A stretch of DNA of 64,000 nucleotides from Saturnia japonica (GCA_033032175.1 CM065319.1:14543018-14607017); one strand, 5' to 3'; positions 10,411-25,400 are shown, counted from the first letter of the stretch. Translations and numbers: made by a program. The notes: a model not told the origin generated them from the letters alone.

Positions 10411-13400
10411 CTGAGAGTATTATTCAAATAATTAGAATTTAGTATGATTCTCATTTGAATAGGATTAAGAATCTCTGTATTTTATTAGTCGAGCGTCACC
10501 TAAGCTACACTTTCGTTTGAAATAACCGTTGAAATAAGTATTGAATGGTAGGTAAATAACACACCACTGCTTAGATAAAGATGTATAATAGAACTTTATT
10601 ACCCGACTGCGAAAAAGGAGCGTTATGTTTTTCGAGCGTATTAAGGATGTATGTCTATTTCATTGTCACGCTATGTAGCCTAAACAGGTCGATGAATTTT
10701 AGCATACGATATGTCGTTAGATTCGTCTTAATTGTGGGAGTGACATATGCTATTTAATATTCAAGTACGACGTCCGGCAATTAAAATAAAATGCAAAAAT
10801 TTGAAAACTATGTTTTTATTTGTTTTTGTTCCAGTCGGGTTTTTTCCTTTTTAATAATTTCGCTTGTTTTATGGTAAACACAATAAAATCCAACAAAAGT
10901 GGCGACCATCGAAAAATCAAGAATTCTTTACCAGTCGCTGCTGTCATTTCAACCTACTTAAATAAAAACGCGACAGGCATAAGAGAATCACTAAGCCAGG
11001 CGTTTCGCTTTACGCGTCACTACCTCTTTCGTTACTCAGCAAGGTGCACCACATCACGTGCAGGTGAAATTGGCTTGGATGTCTGAAGTTGTTATATGTT
11101 TTAATTCCCCTTACACTCAAAAACCCAACCCTGATAATTCTGACAGCACTACGTCAAAACAAGCACATTACAAACAAATGTGACGTATTCGACGATTTCA
11201 AGAACAAATGAGTAAGCCATATTAAAAACATTACATGTGATGTTAGTAAGTAGGAAAGTAAATTGAACAGCATTATTTATAACTAGCTATGCCAGCGGTT
11301 TTACACGTGATATTTTAACTATTCTTTTTAAAGATGAACGCAGAATATACGCAGCTGCACGCCACTCAGAAATAGTGTTTATCCTACTCTACAATACGTG
11401 AATCCATACTGTTTTTTTCGTTAGCATTAATTATAGTTGAAGGGCAACTATATATTTATGCTCTGTGATTTCTCTGAGTCTGAAAGAGCCGATCAGACTC
11501 GCTTAAGCCTGAATGGCACGTAATGATACGTCCCATCAGATTGCTTACTCACGTCCAAAAGCATCCTTTATTAGTTATTGTGGTTTGATTATTGTACAAA
11601 ACTATTTATATTTGATGATTTAGACAACGTAGTAGAGGAAAACACGCTAGCAATTGTTTTTTACACCATAGCCTTGAGTTCCGACTCATGAGTCCTTATT
11701 TTTCTCTATTTATAATAGTTTCGGATTTGGCCATAAAATTCCATCTTGAAAATTAATTCTGCATCCTTTCTATACTATAGTCCTCAGTATACGTTACAAG
11801 AATGCCAGGACAAATATATTTTTTTTTTTTTTTCAATAAAGTATGAAGTCGGTGCCACTGTGAATTGTCGATTTATCATTGATCTATACAGGATACTAGA
11901 AATAGAAAGGCTAAGTAGCACACTATGCCTACTGGTACTCTAACCCGCAGGGCTTGTTGAAAAAAAAAACAGCAGCGCTATGTCGGCAACTGTCACAACT
12001 GAATTGACGCTCGCGGCTAACTGCCGATTTCTGCGGTAATACCGACAGTGCATCCGCGCAGTAAATACCCGCCGGCCGAGTCGCCGGCTTACTATGTATA
12101 GCCTTAAAGAAGACAAAACAAACCTTAACATCGACAACGCCTCGAGGTTTTGTGATGAACTGTCCGGTCCTGTCTAGCGCTTTCTTAACATCTTCCGATA
12201 TTTGAATTTTCATCGCTAAAAATATTAATGACCATTTTATTCCCTGTTGACCGTGAGAATCAGATGCCTTAAAAAGGACTAACTAACAACACATAGAATA
12301 CTAACGAATCATAACATAGTAATTATTCGGAATTAGCATACGTTAACAACATCAGTTGCATTATAATAATCGCACACGTTTAAGGAAAACATCGTGAGGA
12401 AACATGAACGTTTGAGAAATATTACCATACCATCTTTGCTTACTATCTTCTTAGGCTAATCTTATGTAATGCCATAAGTTAGTACTAATAGGCCCAACTA
12501 AAAACCTGCGCTATGGCAAATAGTTATATTATGAAAAGAGAGACAGAACACAGAGAAGTCTCTTTGGAGATTTCTCTGTTCTTAGGGTAATCCGACTGGT
12601 ATCTGGTACTAGTACCCTTTGCGTGTCCCTGCAGTGGGTTTCCAGAGCTGATTGGAAACCCTTCGTTGAAGGTCAGCAACGTGCTAGTGATAACTCTGGT
12701 GTTAGAAGCACCTACCTTTAGGCTACAGTAGCTGCTTACCATGAGGCGGGCTGTACGCTTATTTGCAATCGTACTTATTTAATGACTAGCTGGTACCTAC
12801 CACTTCGTCTGCGTATTGTTGTCGTATTGTCGGAACACGACAAAACAAAAGAAAATCAAAGATGGGTTTATCACTGTATGTGTGGTATTGTTATTATATG
12901 CCAAGATGAACTCAACACATTAAACGTCCCAATAAAACTTACAACCATACAAACAACAAAAATACACACTTTCACATTTATTATATTAGTTACGTTAAAT
13001 ATTGATTTACAAAAATTAGATAGTGGACCCATTCTAATCATAAAGTGCCACCTCCACGAGCGATTTATCGCGGTGATATTATAGTCCTGACTCTTCATTC
13101 TATAATAACTCTAATGAACGTGTCCCCACATGGCGATGCGTGAGTGCCATTGACGAGGAAAACGCTAACGACTTGTTACATGCCCGCCACGAGTCGCGAC
13201 CTATTCACAACGTACTCGTTACAAAACGATTGGACACGCGGCAATCGATACGCGGGCGGAAGAATAATCGTCTCGTGGAGATTACGCCACGATAGCAGGA
13301 CAAACTCACGACGATACACCCGCTCGTGAAGGCGGCGCCTTACATTACTTGAAAACGTTACTATACTGTAAAATATTGTAAAGAAGAGCTTAAAATTTAT

Positions 13401-16400
13401 TCATGACTAACATTCTCCAGTGCTCTCCATTCTGCTTGCCGTGTTGATAGTGTCACCAAATAGGCAATATCTAGGCATTTTACTGCCGACGATACCGGCG
13501 ACGCAAGGTCCCGTGTGGATTCCGCTTCGCATGCACAAAGTCTAAGGAATAATGGAAGAAAGTGATAATTTTTATCTTATACTGTTTTCACTTGTTTTCA
13601 ATTTATTCGACCACCTCTTCATCGTACTGCCGCCAATGCACCCGTATATCCTATCGTTGTTGATACTTTTCAGAATTGTCTCCACCTTGCCATATTAATT
13701 GACATTTATGGTTACTAATCCGCTTCTTGGGGTCGTAGTATGAAGGTATGTCGTCTATAAGCTCTCTCAATAAATCTTTTACTAATATAATAAAGCAGAA
13801 AAGTTTTGTTATTTGTTAATTTAAACACGCTAATCCCTGGAATTACCAGTTGGCTTCAAAAAAATCTATTTTTATATGATAGCTAGACTAACGAGGAATA
13901 GTATTAAACTATATAACATTAGGCTATTAATCCCAGCTAGCCTTAAATATTGTTTTTTGTCAAGTAAGTCGAAAGTCGAAGCACTCGCGAACTGCTTTAT
14001 CCGCGAGCGCAGGCTTAATGGTTAATTATATGTAAATAAAATGTTTTATACAAATATTGCTTATGAGTACATCTAAAAAAAGTCAGCGATAGTATATATC
14101 TATCTCTTATATGTAAGCCACAATAAGGAATTTAGCAATTTTTTTTTTGTTGAACATTAAAAATAAATTTATGGGTATTATTTTTAAGCATTGCATATTA
14201 ATTCTTAAGAACAAAAGTTGCTTCATCAGATAAGCAGTCATTTTATTCATCAGGCACAATTAAAATATATCATTTGCCACTTTCGTTTGCCAAGATAAAA
14301 TCTACCATAAAGTTGTAGTTTTGGAAAATTTTCATAATTTTGTCCAGTATTCTTCTTCATTTAAATAATTAAAAAAAAAAGTTACATTATTAGTGAAGAA
14401 ACTTATGTTGGACACAACACACATATTACCTAAATAAGATACCTGATCGGGCCGGTGGGGAAGACGGCACATCGAGGTCGCTTCAAGGAGTTCCAGAGCC
14501 ATGCTGGCTATCTCTGTGGCATGCTTGTTGCCTGCAATTATATAGATAGTACAATAAAATTTCCAGTTTAATATATAAACTATTTCTCAAAGGTGTTTTT
14601 TTCCTGGCCAGGCTATATATTCATCTAAATTAATAATTCAAACATAATTTTAAAACTTATGTTTCCCCCGCTATTGAGAAAACTTATATAGTTAAAAACA
14701 GGTTTCGTTAAAAAAAACTTTTTCGTTAAAAATACCATTTGTTGATGCTAATGAAAATATATTCAAGGCGCGGTCTGTTAACAGTATATTTAACTGACAT
14801 AACAGCTGTTAGGTTATTTACATTCTTTATGTGCGAAATATTTGCACGAGTTGGCTAGTACAAACATAATGATTTAAGCAAACTATGGCGTCTCGATTGC
14901 TACAATTTTACCTATTCCAATGATATATTTAATTAGTTATGACTACGACTTCGTCCGCGTCCTGCGGCACATGGGGGGGGGGGGGGGGGGGCTTATTTTC
15001 ATTTTTAACCGACTTAAAAACCGATTTAGATGATTCTTTTTTCGTTACAAACGGGATACCTCAAGGGTGAATTAATTTCATTGACATTGGATCCTCGAAT
15101 TTGAAGATACACCAGGGAATTCCACAAAATCATTGAAGTCGATTTTCTTTTTTGTTAAAAAATCGTCTCTTTTATCTTTATTGTATTACGTAACTTTTAT
15201 GTGATATTCTATAGTTGGTTTTTTGTGTACAAACTGTATGTCCGTATGTTCCCTGCAATAAGAAAATTCTCTCTTTTTTATGGTTTTCTGCATATGTAGG
15301 CAATATCGCCAACGTATACACAGTTTAGAGTTTAGTTGCCAAATATTCGGTGTACTGTAGAATAATCTAAAGACAAAATACATAGTGACACTTTATTTCA
15401 TCTTTAAAATTAACCTTTAAAATTTCACAAAGATAATTAGTAATTTCATAATTTTATAACTTTTCCGCCGTGTAACTGTCTCACCGCAATTTGTGACTTG
15501 TATGCGACATTTTGCGGTTAAAACGATTGGATCATCTGAGGTACGTGTCCCACATTCCCGACACGATACACTCAGATTAGTGAGGCCATTTCGCTAGTAC
15601 AAGGTGCTAGACTACAATTTACGACAACCAGTTAAAAGTTGACGCAAGCTATTTGAAATGAATGGGATGACGGTAATTAAGTAGGCATAGAAAATATTTT
15701 CATACCTGAGTCGTTTGAATGAGATCTGAAATAATAGGGGCTTGTGAATGAAATTTAATTTGTTTGAATATCTAAATTTAAATATTATGTAAAATTTTCG
15801 TTCAAAATCTGCTATTTAAAGATCTTCGTTTGAAAAGAGCTAGTGTAATTTTTTTTACAAATTACGAATATGAAATTTAAAAAAAGTGTTTTTTGTGAAG
15901 AAGTTAGGGCACGGGATGTAAAGTCATTCGATAATTGATAGGCTATATGAATGGTCAATAACATTTTTGTAAACCGTAAAAAAATAAAGTACAAAAAATA
16001 TATTTTTTTTAATTCTTCACAGACTTCCATGAAACTTTTCAAACAGGTTCAATAATCGATAGACTACTTATATCATATAAGGATAGGATAGATCAAAATC
16101 GTCAATAATACTTTTAGAAATGATTTAAAAAAATATTACAACTGATTTTGATGAAAATTTTACACAAGAAGTAGATGCCATTTCTTTAAATCACCCAATA
16201 TGAGTAAAAATAAAATAACGGGATATAAATAGTTAGCGTAGTAACATAAGCGTGTGAAGCCACGGGGCACCGCTAGTTAAATAATAATCTGCAGATGTTA
16301 GTAACTTAACACTAAATTTTACAGTAATTGATACTATGTTGAAAAATAAAACTACTTCAGGAACTTTGAATACGGCGGAGTAGAAACTGATGCAATATAT

Positions 16401-19400
16401 ACGTTTAAAAGTATTTTTGCACAATGTTTTCTGATGTGGCTTTTGTAAGATTATGAAAGTCCCGGTAATAATATATATATACCTAATTATGCTTATTTTT
16501 TTAGAGCAAGCATAAAAGTTGTTATAAAACAGAATAAAGTTAATAAAACGTTTTGGCTTTATACATAACTGATTAAATACTAACGACTTCCGTTATCAGT
16601 GATTGTATCCAGTTCGAATTATTTTGTAGCGGAAGTTGTTCCGGCACGCCATCTGTGCATAGCTTTGATAGACAGAAATCATTGAATCATATTAGGCCGG
16701 GGAAAAAGTGTTTTCGCATAACGCAGGTATAAAATTGTTATAAAATTTCTTTGGTTGTGCTATTTGTGTCTGGCAGGTAATGATAACATTAAAAAAGGTT
16801 AATTTAAAAATAAAAAATAAATACGAAATAAAGTTGTTTCCCGCAATTTTTGGCTTGTTTTTCTTTTTAAAAAAATGAATGAATCTAATGAAGAAATTCC
16901 ATACATTTTAAAATATTATTACAAAAAAGACAGAAATGCAACTCAAGCAGCGAAAAAATTTTGTGATGTTTATGGACCTAATGCAGTGTCAGTAAGAGTA
17001 GCACAAAGTTGGTTCAAACGTTTTCAGTCCGGAAATTTTGATGTTAAAGATGCACCTCGCTCTGGTCGCCCTGTTACGAATAAAATGGATGTCATTATTG
17101 AAAAAGTGGAGCAAGATCGGCATGTCAGTAGTTAAGATGTAGCTGAACAACTGGAAATTGACTAAGAAACAGCTTTAACCCATTTGAAGAATGCTGGCTA
17201 TACCAAAAAGCTCGATATTTGGGTGCCACACGAGCTCACTCAAAGAAACCTATTGAACCATATACTTATTTGCGATTCATTATTGAGACGTAATGAAACC
17301 GAGCCGTTTTTGAAGAGGTGATGAAAAGTGGATCACATACGACAAGAACTTGCGGAAAAGGTCGTGGTCTAAGGTATTTTTTTTTATCGTGGGGAAATCC
17401 TGTATGGGATCCGCCTCCCGAGCCGGGTCGCTCGAGGGAGGGGTATGTCGGACTCTTAACGACTAAAACCTCACGGAGTCCTTCTCACATCTGTTGGCTG
17501 GGGAGTGGGAACTACATGCACATGCCATCGCTCGACCCGGCAGGTGTAGCCTTACCCCGGGCCCCGTTGCGGTCGGAGGCAATCGGCACCTCCAACGAGC
17601 TTAGGAGGGCGCACGATCACCAGTGTGCCTCCTCCATCTTGGGCCTGCATTTATGCGGCGACGGACATGCCCAAGACCCATTTAAGGCGGCCGGAGATCA
17701 TCACGCGGCCTCCAGCGCCTGGCTCGTTGACCGCGAGAGGGGAGCAAGGTGTTACGCTCCCTCTCCCTCTCCGCCTCTTCTTTCGCAAGCATAACTTGCT
17801 CGCAAAACGAGGAGACGGAGTTCCACCCGCTTTCGCTCTCGACCATAGACAGAACCACGGCCGGAAGCGAGAGATCGGTGCCGATTGTCGTGACAACGTC
17901 GCGGCGCGGCGAGTCCCATGCGGGATAGACGGCTAGTGTGTGCTGCACGGTATCCACAGTGCAGCCATAATGATGGATCCCAAGACCGATCTCCCGGCCT
18001 ATGTGACACAGGTAACTCCCGAAACAGCCATGCCCCGAAAGTACCTGCTTCAGCTGGAAGTTGAGGGTTCCATGCCGCCTCCAGAGCCATCTAGCCAGAA
18101 TTGGTCTGATAGCTTCTACGGTCGCCACGCTTGAGCTGGGATGGCTAAGTCGCAAGTTCCACTCTTACACCTTGGGTATTTGGCGGACTTCTGACCTACA
18201 CGCCGCGATTTCTCGCGGCATTTGTTTCTCGACCCGCCACAGTGCCTCCTCGCACCACCGGAATAGCAGCGCGAGGGCTCTCGCTTCTAGATCCCTTGGT
18301 AGGGATCCGGCCATTAGGGAAGCTGCCTCAAATGAGACCGTAAGGTACCCTCAGACAGCTCTGATGGCCATCGCTCTCTACGGATTTCGCAGGAATGCAA
18401 AGTGTCGGGCCATCAGGCTGTCCGCCCACACTGGAGACCCATATAGGACCATCGACCGTACGATCCACAGGTAGAGCTTTCAGTAAGCGGAATCGGACCC
18501 GCCAAGGTTAGGCATCAGCAGAGCGAGCACGCCCATTGTGCCCATAGTCGGGGGGTCAGCTGCCGGAAGTGTTCTACGAAGCTCTATCGGCTATCGAGGA
18601 CGATTCCCAGGTACTTCATCGTCGACCCGATGTCGATGGAGACGCCTCCCAATATGATCTGGGACTCTTGAGGTGGTGTATTCCGAGGCCTATGAAAACA
18701 CAGGGCCTCGGATTTACTTAGGCCCACCTATCCCAGACGCCTTATACGACTTACGACTTCAGCCACCCCAGCCGTGACTAACATTGCCGCGTCGCGGTGC
18801 GTCTTCCCTCGCACTGTGACAAGGGTGTCGTCACCCACTTTGTACATTGGAAAATTTTACGAAGGTTTAAAATATTGACACTGGCAAGTGCTTTCTGCAG
18901 CGCCAAAACGTGAAGAAGATTAAAAAAGATAAAAACGAAAGACGTGACAATTGTATCTGACTGGATCGCGATCACCATATATACACACATAACACAAACA
19001 TATATATATACATATACATAGTAGCACGCTGAGGTTACCCAGTAGTCATGTGGAGTGAAAGAGAGATCTGTACAAATGTACATGACTGATCGCGACAACA
19101 GGGCACATGATAAAACCCGTCTCAGTGACTCTCTTTTGGTTTACCGCAGTTCGGGACCAGTTAGTATATATTCAGCTGCCAAAAAGCTTGCAGGCTCGCA
19201 TGACAGCGACGACCGTCGATGTCGGTAGATTTCTGATCACTCAGTGGTCGTCTTCGATTTTTGATTGTACTCTGCTTACCATCAGGTGCGCAGGTACGTG
19301 TCGTGTGTCTTGATACTATGACAAAAAGGGTAAACGATGATTTCCGTAGTACGAAGGAACTAACGATGCTCAATACTTTCAGGCATTTTTGGTCCTTTTG

Positions 19401-22400
19401 AAAGAGTGATACGTGTAAAATTAGCAGTGAAGCAACGGTTACAGTATCGATTATGTTCCTTTGAGAGAAAACTGGTAACGTACGTGTTCTGAAATATTCA
19501 ATTATTGTCAAAACGTGAAGAGAATTTTTTTTCTTACAAAAATGAGATCAATATCAGATATGTTTTAATTATTAGAATTATGTCTATATCAAACAAATGA
19601 AATTGTTATAGTAGAAAGTTTGGTTTTCCCAACTAAAGTCCCTAAGGATGTATTTATGAAATCTGTGAGAAATTGGAAAAAAGAAGAAAATGGAATAATA
19701 TTATGGTGCATAGTTACTATCAGGCCGTAGAAGGGAAATGGAGTTATGATATAAAGATAGATAAATAAATAAAGAACTTACCGTTCCTGACGGGTAGCCC
19801 TGATGCCACCATGTAGGAATCGCCGATCGTTTCGATCTTATAAACATCGTAGCATTCGATCTTTTCGTCGAACAACTTGTACACGGAATTCAGAAAACTT
19901 ATCACCTGAAACAAGTGCCTACTCCTTTAATATTGAACACATTGAGAAAATGCGAAAATTGTTAACCCTAAATTAATCGAATTTTATTAAGAAAATAGCT
20001 GTGTCCGTGGCTTCGCTCACGTGGAATACAGAATACCCGCGCGAATCTTCCTACCCTGCTTCCGGTTATTTTAAAGACAAAAATGCTTATTGTGGGTGTT
20101 CCTTAGAAGATAAATGTATACTCTCCTGGACTTTTTTTTGTAGGTCTTTTCAATGCCTACATTTATGTAGTACATTCATTTGCTATATCTCTTACAGTTT
20201 ACTCAGAGTAAGCCATTTAAGCGCCCGAATTGATTCACCATGACCAGTTTTTTTTTTTATTTGTCTGGAAACGTAATTCTTTTTCTAAAATAAAAGTAGG
20301 CTAAGTTACTCCCTGTATCACCAGCTATCTATTAGTGAAAGTCGCGACAAAATCGGTCCAACCGTTTCGGAGATTACTCGGAACAAACAGACAGACAGAC
20401 AAACATTTTAAAAATGGCCTTTTTGTTATAGCTATCGTATATACTTTCATATGCATTTAGTAGAAAACTGTTTTAACATTACAAATAGACACTCCAATTT
20501 TATTAATTGTATAGATTATAATAGGTCGGGGAAAAAGTTTCTTCGCATTTCTATATGAAAACTCGAGACATTTCTTTCAAAGTTTATTTATATTTATTTA
20601 CAGTATTTATGTGCCGTTTTGTTCGATTACTTTCTACTATTTTGTAGGTAGAGGACATGATGCCGTTTCTGTAGAAACTTTGGGACTTCTGATCAAAAAA
20701 ACGCGACATCTAGTTTTGGCAGTCCTCTCTTGATGTTAACCTTACAGAACCTAAAGAATTCTGAAGAGACTGAAAAAGGTGAAATCTGAAGGTGCAAGGT
20801 CAGGGCTACATGGTGGATGCACTAACACCTCCCAGCCAAACTCTCTTAATTTTTGTTGAGTGGCTAAATATGTGTGTGGTCTAGTGTTATCGTGATGAAA
20901 GATCACAGCCTTCTTGTTGATCAATTCCGGCCGCTTTCTCTCAACTGCTTCCTTTAATCTCATCAGTTGTTGGAAGTAGAGATCCGAATCGATGGTTCTG
21001 CCGGGCGGTAAAAGCTCATAATGAACAATGCCCTTCCAGTCCCACCATACACACAGCACCACCTTATTTCGAGTTAGCCCAGGTTTAGCTTGCACTGGTT
21101 CAGCCGTCTGGGAGACAGTCGGGGTTGTACCAGACTGTCTCTCTTTAGCGCCGGGGCCCAACGCGGGCCGGCCGCCGGTGCGACGTGGTTGATTGCAACC
21201 GCGAGCCCATGTCGCCCCTCTATGGCGGCTGAGGTACACCGTGGAGTTTTAGTGAGTAAGAGTCTCACATAACCACTCGTCCCCCTGGGCGAGTGTGTAC
21301 CCATGAAGGGTTTCTCCAAGTTAAAAAAAAAAAAAAAAAGGTTTAGCCACAGTCTGTAAAGCCCGGCCGACCACGACCTTTTTCACACGTTCTTATCATA
21401 CGTGATCCACTTTTCATCGTCAGTTATTAATTTCTTCAAAAACGGTTCGTTTTCATTACGTCTCAAAAATGAATCGCAAATGTGTACACGGTTCATTAGG
21501 TTTCTTTCAGTGAGCTCGTGTAGCACCCAAATATTGAGTTTTTTGGTTATCCAGATTTCTTCAAATGGGTCAATGTTTTGTGGTCAATTTCCAGTTCTTC
21601 AGCTACATCGTAACTATTTTCATGCCGATCATGCTCTACTTTTTCAAAAACGACGTCCGCTTTATTCGTCACAGGGCGACCAGAGGGAGGTGCATCTTTG
21701 ACATCAAAATTTCCGGACTGAGAACGTTTAACCAACTTTGTGCTACTCTTACTGACACTGCGTTAGGTTCATAAACATCACAAATTTTTTTCGCTGCTTG
21801 AGTTGTTGCATTTTTGTCTTTTTAGTAATAATATTTTAAAATGTATGGAATTTCTTCATTAGATCTATTCATTTAAAAAAAAAGAAAAACAAGTCACAAA
21901 TTGCGGGAAACAACTTTATTTCGTATTTATTTTTTATTATTAAAGTAACCTGTTTAATGTTATCAAAACCTGCCAGACACAAATAGCACAACCAAAGAAA
22001 TTTTATAACAATTGTATACCTACGTTATGCGAAAACACTTTTTCTCCGACCTAATATATTATTAGCGCTTTGACCGCGGCTTCGGTCCCGTCATGGTTAT
22101 GTCCCATTACAGGTATGTTTTTATGTCCCATTTTTTGACGTCACGTCACGACTTAAACGTCTTACGTTTTTGACAAAAGTCTATGACGTCTGACGTTTGC
22201 TTCAGTGGCATTACAAAAAAGTCAATTTTCATCGATAATATCAATTAACATAGATCGATCTTCAAAAATGACTTATTTTCATACAAACTTTCATACCCTT
22301 TTTAATCAGGGGTTGAATTTTCAAAAAATCCTCTCTTCGTGCTTAGCTAGTGTAAAGGGAACTGGCATGCAAATTTTCACGGTCCTAGACCCAGTCAGTA

Positions 22401-25400
22401 GTTTGGACTCTGAGTTGATATGTTTGTCAGTCATTCAATTATCCTTTTATACATATAGATGTGTAAAATATGTGTCTACAGAGCGTAGTAATAACCATAA
22501 ACATTAAACATGGTGGACAGCTGTATACAAGAACGAAAAGTGAGTAGGCTACACGGCTGCGTTAACGGTAGCGTGGTTCAGGAATAGTTCATCGTTAGCG
22601 CTAGCTCCAACTCCACCATGAGCCCGGGCCCTCATTATGGGTAAACATTTTTTTTTACAACAAGGGTAACAAAAAAGCACACTACCCGCCTGATAGGATA
22701 CATCTACAGTGACCTATGTACGCTTAAAATACTATACGTATCAAAGAGGTCTGAAAACCCTACTCACCGCAGAAACACAACACTAGGTTATTTGACTGTG
22801 ATCTACTGTAGAGTGGAAGTACCTCATTTCTAATGTGCTAATGAGATCATAAATTATTGTAGGGTACTTTACATGGTTAATTACAAATATCGAGTTGAAA
22901 ATTTGTTACCAACGATTTCGACAAACACATTCAAAAGCCAATGATGGTAACGCACTGAGCCCATAAAAACAACTAGCTCTAATATCCACCTCCCTGTACA
23001 CCCATACATCTGCATCTCTTACATCCTATAAATAATAATAATAGAAAGTATCCAAGCCTCTTAGTTGCGTTTTTTTAAATAATTTCTCTGCAAATCAATG
23101 GTACTGTCCCTATTGATAAGCACAGTACAATCTAAACAACGGCGAACACCGACGGATCGGCACTGTCAAGCCAGCCTGCATAAATATCTCTTCACGTTAC
23201 GCTTCAGAGACCCGATGTAACGTAACACATTGGCTGAAAGATGGTTCCAAAGTTTCATGGTATCATAAAGATAAGAACCAAAAACTTTTTACATCGTGCC
23301 GAGATGGAGGTTACTGTAACTTCGAAGCCAAGCGTGTTTGGTTCTGTTGTGGAAAGGAGAGGAGGAAATTAGATTTTTTGCAGATATAACTGAATATCGG
23401 TTAAAAAGACAAATTATCATAATATGAATTAACAATTTTTAAGCTAATATTTAGCCATTTCTGCTATCGCTTTCGTTTTGTGAAATCTTAGAGGATTGAT
23501 CACAAGAGTAGAATGCGTAGGAAACAGTGGCAATTTATTATTCGAAATGATGTCTGTAGTGTAATAAAATGAGTAAATTCATTATTCAAGTCTAGATGGG
23601 TACTATATGACGTCGGTGACAAAGTACAGGAACATAACAAGACTCAGTTATATGTGCATGCAAGTACAGCGTGATATGCTGTGACGCCTTGGTCGAGTTC
23701 ATGCCGGGTGTAAAGCCCCAAGGTGAGTCAAAGTCGAAACAATTTCATGAATTAGTAGAAATCAATACAACTGATTCCTCCAACCGTTTTGTAGTTAGGG
23801 ACACTGAAGTTGGCATATGAGTAATGCGAGATCATGAAATTGTCAAAGCCGGCCATAATTGTGAACCAACACTATTTAACTTTTTTTGACGATTTCACGT
23901 GGAATGACCCGTATAATAATAGTATCAGTATGCGAACTTTTGACTTTGGCTAAGGTCTATTCCAAATTTACTGCATTTTTATTATTTCTATGCCTGTAAA
24001 ACTCGCTATTTGTAAATCTTAAGTTTGAGGAAAATAAATGTAGTTGTAGTAAATAATGTTAGTACTGAATTATGATAAAATTATATTAAGAACTAGAAAA
24101 CCCGCCCACGCATTTCTGTGAAGTTTTCGTGTCCATTGGTCCGATCGCTACCAATCTTTACAGGACCAACGTCAGGAATATGAAGATTGTCTGAAAATTT
24201 CATCAAAATTTTTCTAGCTGTTTTAGAGTCTATAGGGAAATAGCATACAAAGATATTTTTTTATAAAAAAGAAGAAGATTTAAAAATAACTCCGAAAAAG
24301 TCAGGCTTTCACATAGTGGATTATGCAAGCGCAAACGAGGATATACTTACTGCTTCTGATATTATTTATGCTTATTATTTAAATGCGTAATTTGATAATA
24401 GTCACCCAATTTTCTAATTTCATTATAAAAATGGATACTGCGTACAATCAATTCAAAAATACCTTATAAATAAACGTCCTAAGAAGACACTTAAAAAAGT
24501 TAAAATACTACCACAAATTCGGAAAAGATCCCACAAAAATCGAGAAAAATCGGCAAAACACTCGACCGGGTTTACCTTTTTTTGACTGTGTAAAAAATAA
24601 TGTTAACAGTCAACAAATTATGGAAGGAAATCATTTCTAGACATCACTATCATTTGCGTAATTATCCATCCTATATTATTATTAGATGGGATCTAAAACA
24701 TACCCAGCGAACTGTGGATGTATATTAGTACACCTCTGTCTAACACTTCAGGGAATACAAGCATGATGGTATATCAGATCACAAGATACGAATTTTCGAA
24801 TACAAAATAATTATTACAATTCCATTACGAGTTTGTAACTTTTTGAGTCAACTTCGGGGTTTTTGAAGTTTGACGCGCGCGTGTGCGAGGCGCCTACGAA
24901 TTAGCCCTGTGGTTACATCGTGACGTGTCAACCCAGTTTGAACGTTTCCCAGGATACCGTTTAAAACGTCATCTATGTATACTGTCATTAATACATTGAG
25001 CATGGACATAATAATATTTGTCTCGTAAGACGTACCTAACATTAATATTTTTCTAAAGATTTTTCCTTCGACGTCTATACTTTAACGTAAGTGATGATAC
25101 GCCATAACTGTACTGTAAATAAAAAGTAAACATAATTATTATTATAACTCTATCCCAGGAGTACAGTTTAACATGTAATTCTGTTGTGATCTTTATTCAA
25201 TTGTCGATTTCTCATTGTTACTTTCCATTATAATCATTATTATTAGGTAACAATAAGTAATAACTTATTATAACTTATAACTATGAAGGAAATAGCATAT
25301 CTCTATCGGTCACGACACGGTCACTACGACAACAGCATTTATAAGAACTGTTTTCTCTTACATGTATATTGTAACGGCATCGTAAATATAAATTATCTAT

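Larger units (their letters stand above)
14532..19781 (-). other. Cyclase intron H-I
   Basis: Contains a G19 run, an AATTCGAATG repeat, the truncated mariner copy 1 with its R1-like LINE, and a further repeat fragment near 19090-19170. No additional exon is needed: exons H and I join in phase through a split Gly. Confidence 0.65.

Noticed and set aside
12871..13098. 75-codon minus-strand frame in intron J-K as a possible extra exon
   Set aside because: Exons J and K already join in phase within a conserved motif, and the frame has no cyclase-like sequence.
17318..18474. Long overlapping plus-strand frames (up to 158 codons)
   Set aside because: Antisense shadows of a GC-rich R1-like LINE whose recognisable protein pieces are on the minus strand.
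20751..21239. 162-codon frame containing mariner transposase residues
   Set aside because: Its first third is antisense sequence of the nested LINE tail; the true transposase is frameshifted and interrupted.
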